A model generated the notes under the pieces. That model saw only the letters and a program-made list of their open reading frames with translations. It did no database searches and was not told where the DNA came from. A DNA stretch of 64,000 nt from positions 110,701,869 to 110,765,868 of the forward strand of contig CM060843.1 in assembly GCA_030762175.1 (NCBI GenBank), given 5' to 3'. A program made the position numbers and the translations under genes. Position 1 is the stretch's first letter. Each line of letters opens with the position of its first letter. Of this stretch, positions 11,870-23,196 are shown one piece after another. The stretch comes from Metallyticus violacea. Lineage: Eukaryota; Arthropoda; Insecta; Mantodea; Metallyticidae.

Positions 11870-12295
11870 TTTTCACATTGTCTGATGGGCTGGAGGTTTC
11901 TAGGCATCCTCCAGGGGAAGATACCGAACGTTGGTCCGTTGGAGTACCTTTCCTTGGCACTGGCGGAGAAGCACGTGCTTCACCTGCATGGCGCACTCCT
12001 CTCACGGCCAAGGACAACCTCGATCATGCCTATTTAAGAAGACGAATTAGGTTCAGGATCATACTCTGGCCTTCTCGGTCACCGGATCTAACCCGGTGGA
12101 TTTTTTCCGGGGTGTTTAACAGCAGGGTATATGAGACGAGACCACAAATTCAGCGCTGGATACGACCCTGTGATCGCCGAGATCCTACGCTTTGTCGAAA
12201 TCAATCCCCATCAGTCTCTGCAGGTGTAAGAATGTCAATACAAACATCGGCCATAATACCTAGCCATGCATCATCGTCATAGTTGTAATAAAGTA
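11870..12295 (+). pseudogene. IS630/mariner-type transposase fossil, C-terminal part
   Basis: The 147-codon frame at 11839-12282 contains ILWPSRSPDLTR near 12061, matching the WP.RSPDLTP.DFF.WG block that carries the third catalytic Asp in insect IS630/mariner-type transposases. Right after it the original PVDFF (Asp included) lies in a neighbouring frame after a one-base shift. SRVYETRPQ then follows, which suits the downstream VY...P segment of the family. No inverted repeats can be assigned. The upstream half and first two catalytic residues are not recognisable. The long open frame is probably accidental, since it runs through a frameshift of the ancestral protein. Confidence 0.7.
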
Positions 12296-12885
12296 TAACT
12301 TCGCGGTACCAATATCGGTGGATTTCAATCGCTAAACCAACAAATACCTTCCTTATGATATAGGGAACTTGTAGAAGTTGCCTAAAACATTTTAATGTCA
12401 AATGTCAGACCCTATAAGATTGAAATATGATAAATGCATATGTGCATTTTTGAAAACACGTTATTTCATTAACGTATAGGTTTGAAATATGTGTGTGTGA
12501 GCATTTATTTTATAATTTAATTATGGAATACATTAATAATGTTTTGTTATTTAATTTGTTATTTTGCTTAAAGGCTGTATCCGTAGCCCGGCATATTAAT
12601 ATAATGAATATTTCCATATTGATCTAAAATATTAGTACCCGAATCAGTATTAAAGCTAAAGGAAAAGACCTCCATTATTAAAAAGATATTACATTTTTGA
12701 ATTCAGATTGAACCTAACATTTAATATTCCCCGTACATCTTATTACGAATATCGTATAGTTAGAAACTGACTTTTATGTCATCTTGAAACAAAGAGAAAC
12801 ATTCTGTTCCGTGTTCCCAAGGAATTTCTATTCTAAAGCTCTTTATTAAAATCGCCTTCAGCGTTTAAATACCGGCCACATATTC
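12296..12885. other. AT-rich non-coding DNA
   Basis: A 66-codon antisense frame at 12201-12401 overlaps the preceding fossil and is not family-like. Nothing else is supported. Confidence 0.5.
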
Positions 12886-12887
12886 TT

Positions 12888-13475
12888 TTATTAATTTGCG
12901 ATATGAGTTTGCAAGAGTGGCAGCAGAGATTCCGCGAAGACGCACACATCACTGCAAGACGATCCGCGCCCGGAACAGGCCCAACGAGCCATTGCACCTG
13001 ATGTGATTGCGCGGATTGATGGTGTGATCCGGAAAAACCGACGAATCACAGAGGAAGAAACGCATGGCTCCGTGCATGGCATTATCAAAGATGTCCTGCA
13101 GATCCGAGAAATTTGCGCGCAGTTGGTTCTGCATCAACTGACGGAGATACAAAAATTGACAAAATGGCTGCATGTCTGAGTCATTAGCAGCGGTTCCACG
13201 AGGAACAGTATGAGTTTCTATCCTGTAACAAGCGCCTTCTGCTTGTCACTTACACCCCAGATATTTCCCCTTGTGACTTCCACGTGTTTGGCGACTTGAA
13301 GAAAGACATTCGTGGATATCGGTTGTATTCTGACGAGGAAGTGCAATAGTGGGTGAGGTTGTGGATCCCTCAGCGACCTGCCTCTTTCTACAAGACTGAA
13401 ATTGATCGTCTCGTCTCTTGGGACAAATGTATTAACACTTATAGCAATTGCTTTTGAATAAAATAAATTCCATTG
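12888..13475 (+). pseudogene. Mariner transposase fossil with internal deletion
   Basis: This is a second mariner lineage, different from the 4.2-kb family. The N-terminal HTH region reads SLQEWQQRFRE, then RRITEEE and HGSVHGIIKDVLQ, then QLTEIQKLTK in shifted frames. It then jumps from EEQYEFLSC (about 13210) straight to YTPDISPCDFHVFGDLKKD (about 13255). The central catalytic core with the first two Asp residues is deleted, while the third (CDFHVF) is retained. It ends DKCINTYSNCF with a stop near 13458, the normal C-terminus for SETMAR-like mariners. No paired TIRs are visible. Confidence 0.85.
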
Positions 13476-13995
13476 TCACCTGTAGCGGGTGTTCGGTTTT
13501 CATATTTTATAAGTGATATTGCAACAGTGGACATTTTCTCAACCATTATTTCATCATGACCATGATTCAAGTAGACTTCATCTGCGTGGCAACATCAAAT
13601 GAAGTGTCCATCTTTAAAAACATCATGGGATTCAGAAAAAAAAAGTCAAAAAATAAAGAAAAATTGTAATAATACTTACAGAAAAATATAACGAGAGAGA
13701 CTGACAAGAAAATAATGAAAAGCTTTGTGTTGTGATGGTAGTTTGAGTGCATGCAGCATTTTGGTCTGGGAGCACCTGTGGTGTATTCAGTATATGTATG
13801 CATGGTTCGGACATATTCATAAATAATTATTGATGGGATATTCAGAATCGTTATTTTGGTGTTTTAGTAAGTATGATTTATAATAGTTTGGTTATGTGTA
13901 ATTGTCATGACAATGCCTATAAATTGATAAGACGTTTGATAAAACGACTATGTAAATGTTAGTAGTAATCATTCTGTAATGCTATATTCAGTACA
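13476..13995. other. AT-rich non-coding DNA
   Basis: Low-complexity, T-rich antisense frames at 13567-13820 look like chance. No element is recognised. Confidence 0.5.
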
Positions 13996-13997
13996 TA

Positions 13998-14794
13998 CAA
14001 CGAGGGTGCCAAAAATGTATACATACTTTCGCAGTAGATATCTATTTAATATATTTCAAAGTTGTACCGAAAAACAACTGTAATGAGTAGTATAATGTTA
14101 TGTAAACAGATGTGACTCACATTACGTTATGCTAGCGTTGCTACAACAAAATGGAGACAAGATTATCGTTTGAACAGCGGAAAGCAATTGTGAAGTGGTA
14201 TTGGAAAACTGAGAATGTTGTTGAAATTTAAAGGCAATGGAGACGAGTGTGCGTAACAGAAGCGCCAACGCGAGTAACAAGTGCACGCATTCAGGACAAA
14301 TTTGAGATTCTAGGTACCGTATACGATGTTCACAAGGGAAGATCTGGGAGAACTCGCACAGCAAAAGCAACAGCATAGCGTCCTCGGCTATGATTTTGGA
14401 ACGTTTTTGAACACTCATCGCAGAGCACTCACGAAGAGATCCGACTGAGTATCCACCGCGTTCTCCGGATCTAACTCCGTTGGACTTCTACCAATGGGAA
14501 ACTCTTAAGGATGTTGTATACCGTAGAAAACCAGCTACACTGGCAATACTTCGGGAAGAAATTGAAACGACATGTGCTGCAGTCGCTGAGGACACTTTCG
14601 CAAACGTTGCTCAATCAGTAGTTCAACGTACTCAGAAGTGTATCGACGCCGATGGTGGGCATTTTGAGCAACGGTTGTAACTGTAAAAGTCTAAGATGAT
14701 TAGTGCTCATCGTTTTCTGTTTATGTGAATGCAGTTTTGTTATGTTAACAGTTTTTTCTTTCCTTGAAGTGTGTACACATTTTGGCACCCTCTG
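13998..14794 (+). mobile_element. IS630/mariner-type (DUF4817) element, core-deleted, copy B
   Basis: This short DNA transposon of about 800 bp has matching ends: GAGGGTGCCAAAAATGTATA on the left and the complement of TGTGTACACATTTTGGCACC on the right, each next to TA. The 5' region and transposase N-terminus are homologous to copy A at 6335-7171. Because both ends survive, this copy could once have been moved in trans by a full-length relative, like a MITE. Its deletion junction (about 14375-14440) differs from that of copy A. Confidence 0.9.
14151..14680 (+). pseudogene. DUF4817-type transposase remnant, copy B
   Basis: Translation starts METRLSFEQRKAIVKWYWKT at 14151, the DUF4817 helix-turn-helix signature, then hits a stop in place of Gln in EI.RQWRR. 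It continues RVTSARIQDKFE and VHKGRSGRTR. After the internal deletion the C-terminus resumes at PPRSPDLTPLDFYQWETL with the third catalytic Asp. It runs on to VVYRRKPATLAILREEIE and VQRTQKCIDADGGHFEQ, ending near 14680, where 14480-14680 is still open. The first two catalytic Asp residues are absent. It cannot catalyse transposition. Confidence 0.88.
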
Positions 14795-14796
14795 TA

Positions 14797-17700
14797 TACT
14801 TTAATTTCCTGTATTTAGCGCTGTATTGATTATGTCAGGCCACTATTCTTATTTTGTTTTAAGTATTGTTATAGTAACTTTCTGCAATGGTGGGAAACCG
14901 AGTGCTAGTATCCAAACAGCCCTCTTTATATCAGGAGAACCAAAGGTCTATTCAAACTCCTGTTTTGCTACACCCGTAGCTTGCACCGAAGTCCCCATGT
15001 CGAGATGGTCAAACCTCAGTCAGTGGTCGCTTCATTACCCCAGCACCTATGAAATCGTCGGCTGCAGCGAGGGCTCACTCTGCAGCATAGATACTTCGAC
15101 ACGCTAAGTCTTTCTTCAACATCTGTGCAGGTCTGTTATATGGAGGTAGAATTCAAACATACATTGAATTACTGCCTCACATAAGTAGTGTTAACAATTT
15201 TATTCGGATGCAAGCATTCTGAAACCTTCATAGTGTATTGTTAGGGCGGAGCGTAGGGGAAATTAATTACACAAACTATTCTATTGTGTGAAAAAAAAAA
15301 TGTACAACTTAGTTTCTGGCACTAAAGACTTCCTAAAACCTTCTTTGTCACCCAGTACAAAATTGGAATTTGTATACATTTTTGTGTTAAATTCAAATAT
15401 ATAATATTAATTTATTCTGATTTGTCAATTTTGGATGGGGTATATTTTATTATGCGTTTAGTTGGCCCAGGGAGAGATGAGACACTATGTTAATAATGCT
15501 TTAGCAGTACTTTTGGATAATTTAACACAGGCATTGTTTAGCATACACCGTGAATGGCTAGTTCGTTCCGTTCAATAGAGCTGTCATTTGAGCATGGGAG
15601 GGGGATTATTTTAATACACACGACTAACGGGAACTATGTGGCGAGGTTGCATGAGACGCTAGGCCTCCTTCCCTCGGGAACTGTGGTCAGAGCTTGACGT
15701 GTTGTCTCCCTAAGGGTCATCTGCACGAGTATGTCGGATACCACAACTCATGTATGGATTAGATATTTAATAATTAAATGTATTGTGAAATTTCTTAATT
15801 ATCTTGGTTCATGACATTGTTTCTTCCCTAGTTATTCTTCTTTTGAATTCCTTGGAATAAGGATGTAACATCAACAGGGATTGCAAACTCAATTTACCTC
15901 ATGTCCGGACACGTTGCGTTAAGAAAGTAACGTTCGTGAATCGCTCTTACTAATTCGCGATAATATTCTAGTAGAAAATAAATGTGTAAATATCCTGAAA
16001 TGTGCACTCAAATTCATTGTTCATTACATATTGTGATAAAATTGGCTTTCCTGCATTTTATCACTATATTTTTACACTAACTGCTTTGTTGTTGCTGACA
16101 AATGATGGGCTTAGACCTACAAAATGTTTAATCTGGTTATAGCCAAGTCTTTCCAATATCTTTAATTATCATACATAGAAAATTCAGTTTCAGGGTTTCA
16201 ATATTATATATATATATAATTTTTTAATGCATAGAATAAACCTTTCCTTTCATAACGGAGTATACACGGTGTCCCAGAATTGCCGTATATTTTTTCAAGC
16301 TATACCTGGGTATTTTCAAGACACGCTAATCATATTAGTTGCAACTTGCATGGACAAAATTAGATATTATGTATATCCCTTCCTTTGATTTTCTCTGTAA
16401 TATTTTCATTGACTAATGCTACATAATAATATTCAAGAACTGTTATTAAAACATGTTTACTTTCTTCTACACTTTTGTATCTAATTTTAATACACTTTTT
16501 TATATGTTAGTGATTCTGACCTGCTGAATTTACTGTCGGTTTACTTCCGTAAAGTATTTATGCAATGATAGTCAGTGATACAAAGAAAATTATTTTCAAA
16601 GAAAAATATATAGGAAATGTCTATAACAGTACTCGCGTATTGACTTGTTAAATCAGCTGGTGCTTTTCCCAATCTTTCAGCGTAATGTGGGCTGCCTATT
16701 ACGAAAGATCAGGGGATTCGGGTACACTGTCTTAAAACTTTGATGGTTGAACTCTTTTTTATTTAATTCTTATTTTGAAATATATATATGCATAAATCTC
16801 CATGTTACGTTAAATACTGTGTTTTAGTTATAAACATTGTCCGCATATGTAGTGTATTATATCTCGGCTACTAATCGGAACGTACAAACTGCAATTCTGC
16901 TTCATAAAGGTCTACAGTCTTACACTAGAATTGTCATTTATTTCTTGATTAATCAGGCACTATATTAGTGCAATATGTATTATTTTATTACCAATGTTTT
17001 TCCTTTGCATTCACTTATGTTAAATTTTATAATAGTTTTCTTTTCTACCTCAATATTTTATCTGTTAAAAATTTACATTTTCCATTTTTTCTGTATTATA
17101 TTGAAGCAATATATTCAAATTAATGCATACTTTCGTGAATTTCAGTTCTGGAAGTAACCAATAATCTGAATAAATTCTGCACAAACATGACAGTGTAATC
17201 ACCCTCGTGAATATTTGCCATGAGATCGTCAGGGAACAGGTTGATATTTAAGAACATAATAAGGGAGGAATGGAGTTACAGCAACAGCACCACGTGAGCT
17301 AAGAAGTTTTAAACCTAAAGCCCTGTGTATACATCAATATGTAGCTTGTGTTAAGCTACATGTTACATTTCTTCTTTTAAATCTTCAAAATACACGCTTA
17401 TTTGTATAATGTGCCAAATATTGCTCTTTTTCTAGGGTAAGTTCTTTATAAAGCACGAGCATGAATAGTACACGTTTACATAACAGTATTTTGTAAAATA
17501 GTAGACCACAATCTGGGGATATCAACTAAATGTTACATTTTTTTCCTCATTCAAATGAATACAATATATATTCGTTTGGGTTTAAGTTGCATGTTAAACA
17601 AGAAATAAATTAAAACTAGACCTTTTGGCTTTTGGGCTTTACATTAATGAGTCAGCACATTTCAATCGTAATGTTCCCAACGAAATCGCCCATTATCAGC

Positions 17701-20480
17701 CTTTGAAGTCTCGATGTTACAGCTAATGAAAGTAAATCAGTAAACACATTCCAGTTTGACGTTTGGATATAATTAAAATATTGAATACAATGGACAGGAG
17801 AAGGTTTTCCTGGATGATCAAATCATTTTTAAAACCCCACATCGATACGAAGTTGGGTAAATATCGGGTAATTTCAGTTCATGCTGCTACTAGGAGAAAT
17901 TATCTGTGCAAATAAAATTGTATATTTTGTTATCAGCTATATGGCTCAATTATCTCTATAGTATATGTTCAATAGGAATACAAGTACTATGCAATATCAA
18001 CTTTATTTGTATGCTCAAATATTCATTATTTCCATAGCTTCCATACCTACTAACTCAGTTAGTCTAATGTTCTAGACTGCACCACTGGGGAAACTGCTTG
18101 CCGACTTACAAGAGAGGAGACAGAGAGAGAATAAGGTAAATATAAGATCAGCCTATAATTAATGGATAAATTTGAGAGGGGCGAAGGAGGTAACATCTCT
18201 AGAATCAAAAATATCTAATAGAAAAATCCCCTCCCACGAGAGAGGGGTTATTTAGATGAACTGGTAATAATCATCTACTGTACCACAAAACTTGCTCATA
18301 ATTTTGAGGGATGTAATCGCTGAGTAATTTTTAATTTCTGAAATGGCTAAATAATACAAGAAGTTGCATAGTTATATTTTATATTTCAATGGAACAATTC
18401 CATAACTAAAAAACTGAGCGAAACTGAATGTGTGTTTATATGAATAGTTTTCCTTATTTATAGGTTTTCGATCAATTGCTTAGAGGTTCCCGACTTGTAA
18501 ATGAACACTGTGTAGGTGTATTTGAAATAAAAACATGCAACACGGATGAAGAAAAATAAAAGAGAAATTTCAGATTTCCAAATACAAAAGGGATGTAAAT
18601 GAAACTTATTATTAAAGAAGACTACTGCCACCAAATGAAAATAAATCATATTTTTAACGGTAAAACTTTCTTAGAAAAATAGGCATAGCACATATGTAAT
18701 ATGTTTAAAACATTTTTAAAAAGTCAGCAAAAAAAATATTTTATAAAATATCAAATTTATTTGAGTTTTAAAATGTAACACTGAACAAAAGCTTAAAATA
18801 GGAAAAATTAATCTTTTTAATATAAAGTAAATTTAGAATTGTATAGTTTAGGAATATATTATATGCTTATCGCCTTGATGAAGTCAAGTGTTCTCTTGCA
18901 CTAATAGTACTAAATATAACTTTTTGTTCAAATATTTTTATTTTAATTATTAATTATAAGTATAAATTGCACCATTAATCCACTTTAAAATGTAGTAGGG
19001 TGTCCAAGCAATTGTTTACACTTTGTGGCAAAATATAAAGTAAATTTCATTTAATTTTTACAATATTCATACTTTCATTTCACGAAATGCAAATTAAAAC
19101 GAAAACAAATAAAATATAACTCACCAGAACACCGAGAAAATAGAGAACCTAATGAATGAAGAGCACAAACTCTTAATTTTGCCACATTGGAACAAGTCAA
19201 AATTCATACCCATCTTAGTGCAAGACATGATATAACTGCAGACATTTGTAAGCTTTCATACTTTTGCTTAAAATTGCTCTTGAGTACAAGCACCCTGTTA
19301 TAAAAGTGAAACCGTTTCGTGAAGAGAAAGCAGGGTAAATGCCATTCAAAACAGGAACGAACAAAAGAGCGTTCATCTCTCTCGCGTCACACACTATGCT
19401 TTACTACAATACGTTGACCAGTATCGTACAATAGACGGTTACCATGTGTAATGCAGTACATGGGTTCCTGCCATTGTACCGGTGTCTAGTGTGGTTTACC
19501 TGGTCCACAAGGACCCAGAACAGGTCTTAGTATAATCCTTCAAAGTGTGAGATAATTAAATATCTCACGCAAACTGCCATGCAATGACGTACTTTGATTT
19601 CAAAGGTCATATTTTCCTATCACGCTATAAGCTAGACCATGGTCTGCAAAATCCTTACTTTTGTTGCAGAATTTTGTACTTTATAACCTCAATTTTTAAG
19701 TAAAACATATAGTTATTTAATGTACAGTATTATTATAATAACCCGCAACAAGTATTGCTAAAGGTATCCGTCATTTATGCACTATATTCAGAACTATCTC
19801 ATGTACAACTTGTCTTTCAGTTTTTCTTTACGGAAGGAATAATCAAATGGTCGAGATCCAAGTGTCATGTTTCCGTAATGTAAGACAAAGAATATTTTAA
19901 ACAGTCGCTCAGGTCAAAAACAATATTGTAACGTGCTATGACATTCAAGAACAGTAAATATAGTTCATCTAACGTAAAAGTAACAACATGACTATTGCAC
20001 ACTCACTCGGCTGGATGAGGAGAAGAATAATGTGTTAAATCAGGCACGTATTCACCAAATCACATTATAGGTTTAATACATTATCTCAGGTTTTCAAATA
20101 GAATTACTATTATCCCATATCTGATGTAAATGCCTTACATATTCTCGAACTGGTGTCTTCAAGCGGCAGGAAATTTTACGTCCGACCTGCTTGCTGGTCC
20201 TTCAACTGATTAACTTCTCGCCTTCCCCACTCTTTCTTAGGTGGATAGACTCCAAACGACCGATGAAGTTAAAGCATAACACCTTCTTTATACAGAATTT
20301 ATATGTAATGGACGGTTAATCTCATATTTCAGTGATGGAAGCGTTGCTCCAATAATACTGATCAACAATGTAAACAATGCACAATGTGAACACAATGCAC
20401 TGATAATTTAATTACTAAATGGCCAAATTTACAAGGAACGATTACTCATCATACTTTTTCCTTATATACTTTTGATTTTC
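14797..20480. other. Long AT-rich stretch without recognised genes
   Basis: No gene or element can be supported across 5.7 kb. A 93-codon frame at 14826-15107 and a GC-richer patch at 15540-15730 have no recognised domain. A string resembling DNA-transposon ends (ACGGTGTCCCAGAATTG) lies near 16268 without a visible partner. A short (TA)n is at about 16206-16219. A hairpin-forming CCCCTCCCACGAGAGAGGGG lies near 18229-18248. Confidence 0.5.
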
Positions 20481-20483
20481 AGG

Positions 20484-20640
20484 GCTGAAGCTGCTCCTGG
20501 CTCCCCGTCAATTACAGAGTAATTAATATTTGTAATTTTAGAATCAGTAACTCAGTAATTATGTGCAAGTATGTTGTGCATTTTCTTTCAGTGAAGGAAC
20601 TTTTAATGATAAACTCGTATGTGTAGAATTAATATTATAC
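20484..20640 (+). repeat. Dispersed unknown repeat (copy 5)
   Basis: GAAGCTGCTCCTGG is followed by CCCCGTCAATTACAGAGTAA, TAATATTTGTAATTTTAGAATCAG, then ATTATGTGCAAGTATGTTGT. The match to the 9.33-9.52 kb unit continues to about TTTAATGAT...CTCGTATGTG..AGAATTAATAT. It extends about 150 bases, showing that the family is longer than its core and dispersed rather than only tandem. Confidence 0.8.
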
Positions 20641-21189
20641 AGACATCATTCTATATTCCAGATTTAATATTCATTACAAATAAAAATAATATCATGTGTG
20701 TGTCATCATTGATCGAAGCTGTGCGCTTAAGAAAGGGAGGGGAATTTGTTCATCGACGGAACCGACAACGGGCCTGTCACAGGTCCCACGTTCAGTTTCG
20801 ACGCAAGTATAAAATAAATTAAAAAAACTAATTCAATCTTTTGTATTAAAATTTATATTTTTTGAAAAAGTGAAAAAAAATCTAACTTGCTTTTATGCCA
20901 AGCGTTATTTTTCTTAAGACTTTGATAACAGCTGTTAGCAAATAGTCCAATATTTTTATTTTTACAGTGGAGTGGTATATTGAATCTTAAATACTATTGT
21001 TTGTTCATTAAAAATTACATAAAAATTACTTACTAATGGAAATCAAAACAGGATTATACAGAGACACTTTTAAAAGCATCATTTTGAAAGTCGGTCTTTC
21101 CTCAATCTACCGTCGTTATTACTTTCCCTGATCTGACAGCGACCTAACACTTCAACTTGAGTACTGCATTCTAAAAAACACAATGCTAC
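20641..21189. other. AT-rich non-coding DNA
   Basis: A GC-richer patch at 20710-20800 with a 67-codon frame is not family-like. No element is recognised. Confidence 0.5.
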
Positions 21190-21558
21190 TCACTTAAAGT
21201 GAGTTTTGGAAATGTTGCTCATTTTCTGGGGCACACATCATTCACCTTTCCTCTGCACTAATGGAGCTAATTTCTTTTCCAATGTTTTAAGTTCCTTTAG
21301 TGTGTGAAGATTAGTTACATATATTTTATTTTTCATTATTCTACAGATATAGGAACCACAAACTGTTATGTTCGGGAAAAGAGAAAACCATAAACCACGT
21401 GTAATAACTCTGCGGCCAAATAAACGCCGCAATTCCGTCACGGATAAATTAGTAGTATAAGCAGCTTGGCGGCGTGTTTTCAGTGGGATAACGTCAAAGC
21501 TTTCGCAAACAGATATGAATAATGTGCCACAGAAAATGGGCAACATTTCCAGCAACTA
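21190..21558 (-). pseudogene. IS630/mariner-type transposase fossil (antisense)
   Basis: A 105-codon open frame on the minus strand (21555 to 21238) aligns by eye to the C-terminal third of an IS630/mariner-type insect transposase. TTNLSVTELRRLFGRRVI is followed by RGLWFSLFPNITVCGSYI, corresponding to the family's RGLWPPRSPDLT.CDF.LW block, then NKIYVTNLHTLKELK. The third catalytic Asp of CDF is Gly here (VCGSY). It has lost most of the protein, yet this segment has kept an open frame. The right border lies only about 35 bases from mariner copy 2. The ORF's starting Met is arbitrary. Confidence 0.75.
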
Positions 21559-21592
21559 GCGTGAGGAACGAGATTATTTAATATGTAGCACC

Positions 21593-22841
21593 TACGAGGT
21601 TAAGTCCACAAGTTTTCAGCCTCGCCGACAAGGATTATCACCCTAACAAAATCCTTATCTGGTGTCATCCTCATCTGTTAAGTAAATAAACACAGCTGTA
21701 ACTTCCGCTCTGCTGTTGTTCAGACATAGTTGCATAAAGAAGGATGTGCTTAAAAGATTGTGACAGGACCAAAATGGAGTTTCGAGCTGTTGTTCAGTTG
21801 TTTATAAAAGAAGGACTACTCCAAATGGAATTAAACTGCGATTGGACGATGTATATGCGGAAGCATTCCCCTCATATTCCACCGTAAAACAATGGGCCAA
21901 ACTTTTTCGAAGAGTCGAGAAAGCATTGAAGACAAAGAGTGTGCAGGTCGGCCCTTGGAGGTGCTCACTCTTAAAACATCGCTCTTGTGGAAGGAGAAAT
22001 TATGGAAGACCGGCGACTCAAAGCTACAGAAATAGCAGCGCGGTTGGGCCTTTCTAAAACAACAGTCCTTCAAATTATTCATGAACATTTAAACATGATT
22101 AAGGTTAGTGCAAGATGTTGCCTAGATTTCTTTCCTCAGTCAAAAAGCAGCAACGAGTAATATGTTGTCAGGCATTTTGAAACTCTGTCGTGGCACAAAC
22201 CATTGTTAAGAAGATGAAACTGGGGTCTTCTACTATGATCCCTTGTCCAAAAGAGAATCAATCTAGTAGCGTAGCGTAAACCTGGCGAAGCACCTCTCTA
22301 AAGGCCAAGGTCCCTCAGTCAACCAAGAAGATCATGGCCACAATCTTTTGGGACTGTGAAGGAATACTATTCATTGACTTCAAGAAAACGAATCCACGTA
22401 AATGGGGAGTACTGTGCTGGCATACCGCACAGACTATGTGATTCTATCAAAGAGAAAAGGCGAGGAAAGCCTTGTTCACGACACCGCGCCTGTGCACAGG
22501 CTTTTCTTGCAAAGGAAGCTGTAAAGAAATGTGGCTTCAAGGAGATCAACCATCCTCCCTACAGCCCAGATCTAGCTCCCAGTGACTATTTTATCTTCTC
22601 AAAACTCAAGGAGGACCTTCGAGGAAGGAAATTTAAATGTCACGAAGAAGTGATGGATGTTGTTTATGCCCATTTTGCAGACAAGACTTCTGAAAAATTT
22701 TAGGGGGGACTGAAATGTTAATTCAAAGATGTGAGAAGTGTATTGCAATAAGGAGTAACTATATTGAAAAGTGAAATATATTTTTGTCTTTATCGTACCT
22801 AGAAAATGGTTAGGCCGGAAACTTATGGATCTACCCTCGTA
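21593..22841 (+). mobile_element. Mariner-like transposon, copy 2 (defective)
   Basis: TA-flanked element of the same family as copies 1 and 3. The left TIR is CGAGGTTAAGTCCACAAGTT; the right end ACTTATGGATCTACCCTCG is its inverse with few mismatches. The right TIR is internally preceded by TTAGGCCGGAA as in the other copies. Its length is about 1.25 kb. It lies in the same orientation as the other two. Confidence 0.93.
21774..22740 (+). pseudogene. Mariner transposase pseudogene, copy 2
   Basis: The ATG is at 21774 (MEFRAVVQLFIKEG) and frameshifts follow almost at once. The HTH region (ARLGL-like, LSKTTVLQIIHEH in the ancestral frame) spans about 22040-22090. The first catalytic Asp persists as DET near 22212, but its VTG context is altered. 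The second lies in HDTAPVH near 22470. The third, NHPPYSPDLAPSDYFIFSKL, is intact inside the 115-codon frame 22356-22703. So all three catalytic Asp codons are still traceable, but several frameshifts make the gene non-functional. It preserves the DD34D core best of the three copies. Confidence 0.9.
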
Positions 22842-23195
22842 AGTTTTACCATGGTAAAGTGTTAAGTGTATCATGAAAATACGGGAGATACCGGCAGTAG
22901 TGTGAAGATCACGCCGCTGGCCGGCTGACTTGTGAATCTACGCTTCGTTAGAGTCGCCTTGTAAAATAAATACAACATGTTTGAAAATATAATGAAACTG
23001 AAGAATCACAAAGTTATGTAAGTACTGCTGCTAATGTAAAATTCAATCGTGGGAAAAAAAAAAAAAAAAAATCAACTAAAAATGGAAGGGTAACTTTTAA
23101 AAATATATTGATGATAATTTTTAAGCATATTCTTGAACATATTATTTAAAAAATGCATTAAATAAAGAACTGAACGAGTTTACTTTATAAACAAG
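22842..23195. other. AT-rich non-coding DNA with A-run
   Basis: Unique-looking sequence with an A-run of about 18 near 23053-23070. No gene is seen. Confidence 0.5.
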
Positions 23196-23196
23196 T

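Noticed and set aside
11839..12282. Intact 147-codon gene
   Set aside because: The frame crosses a one-base shift relative to the ancestral transposase (PVDFF lies in the next frame), so its openness is accidental.
14826..15107. 93-codon gene beside the DUF4817-type element
   Set aside because: It lies outside the element's inverted repeat, has no recognised domain, and no evidence separates it from chance.
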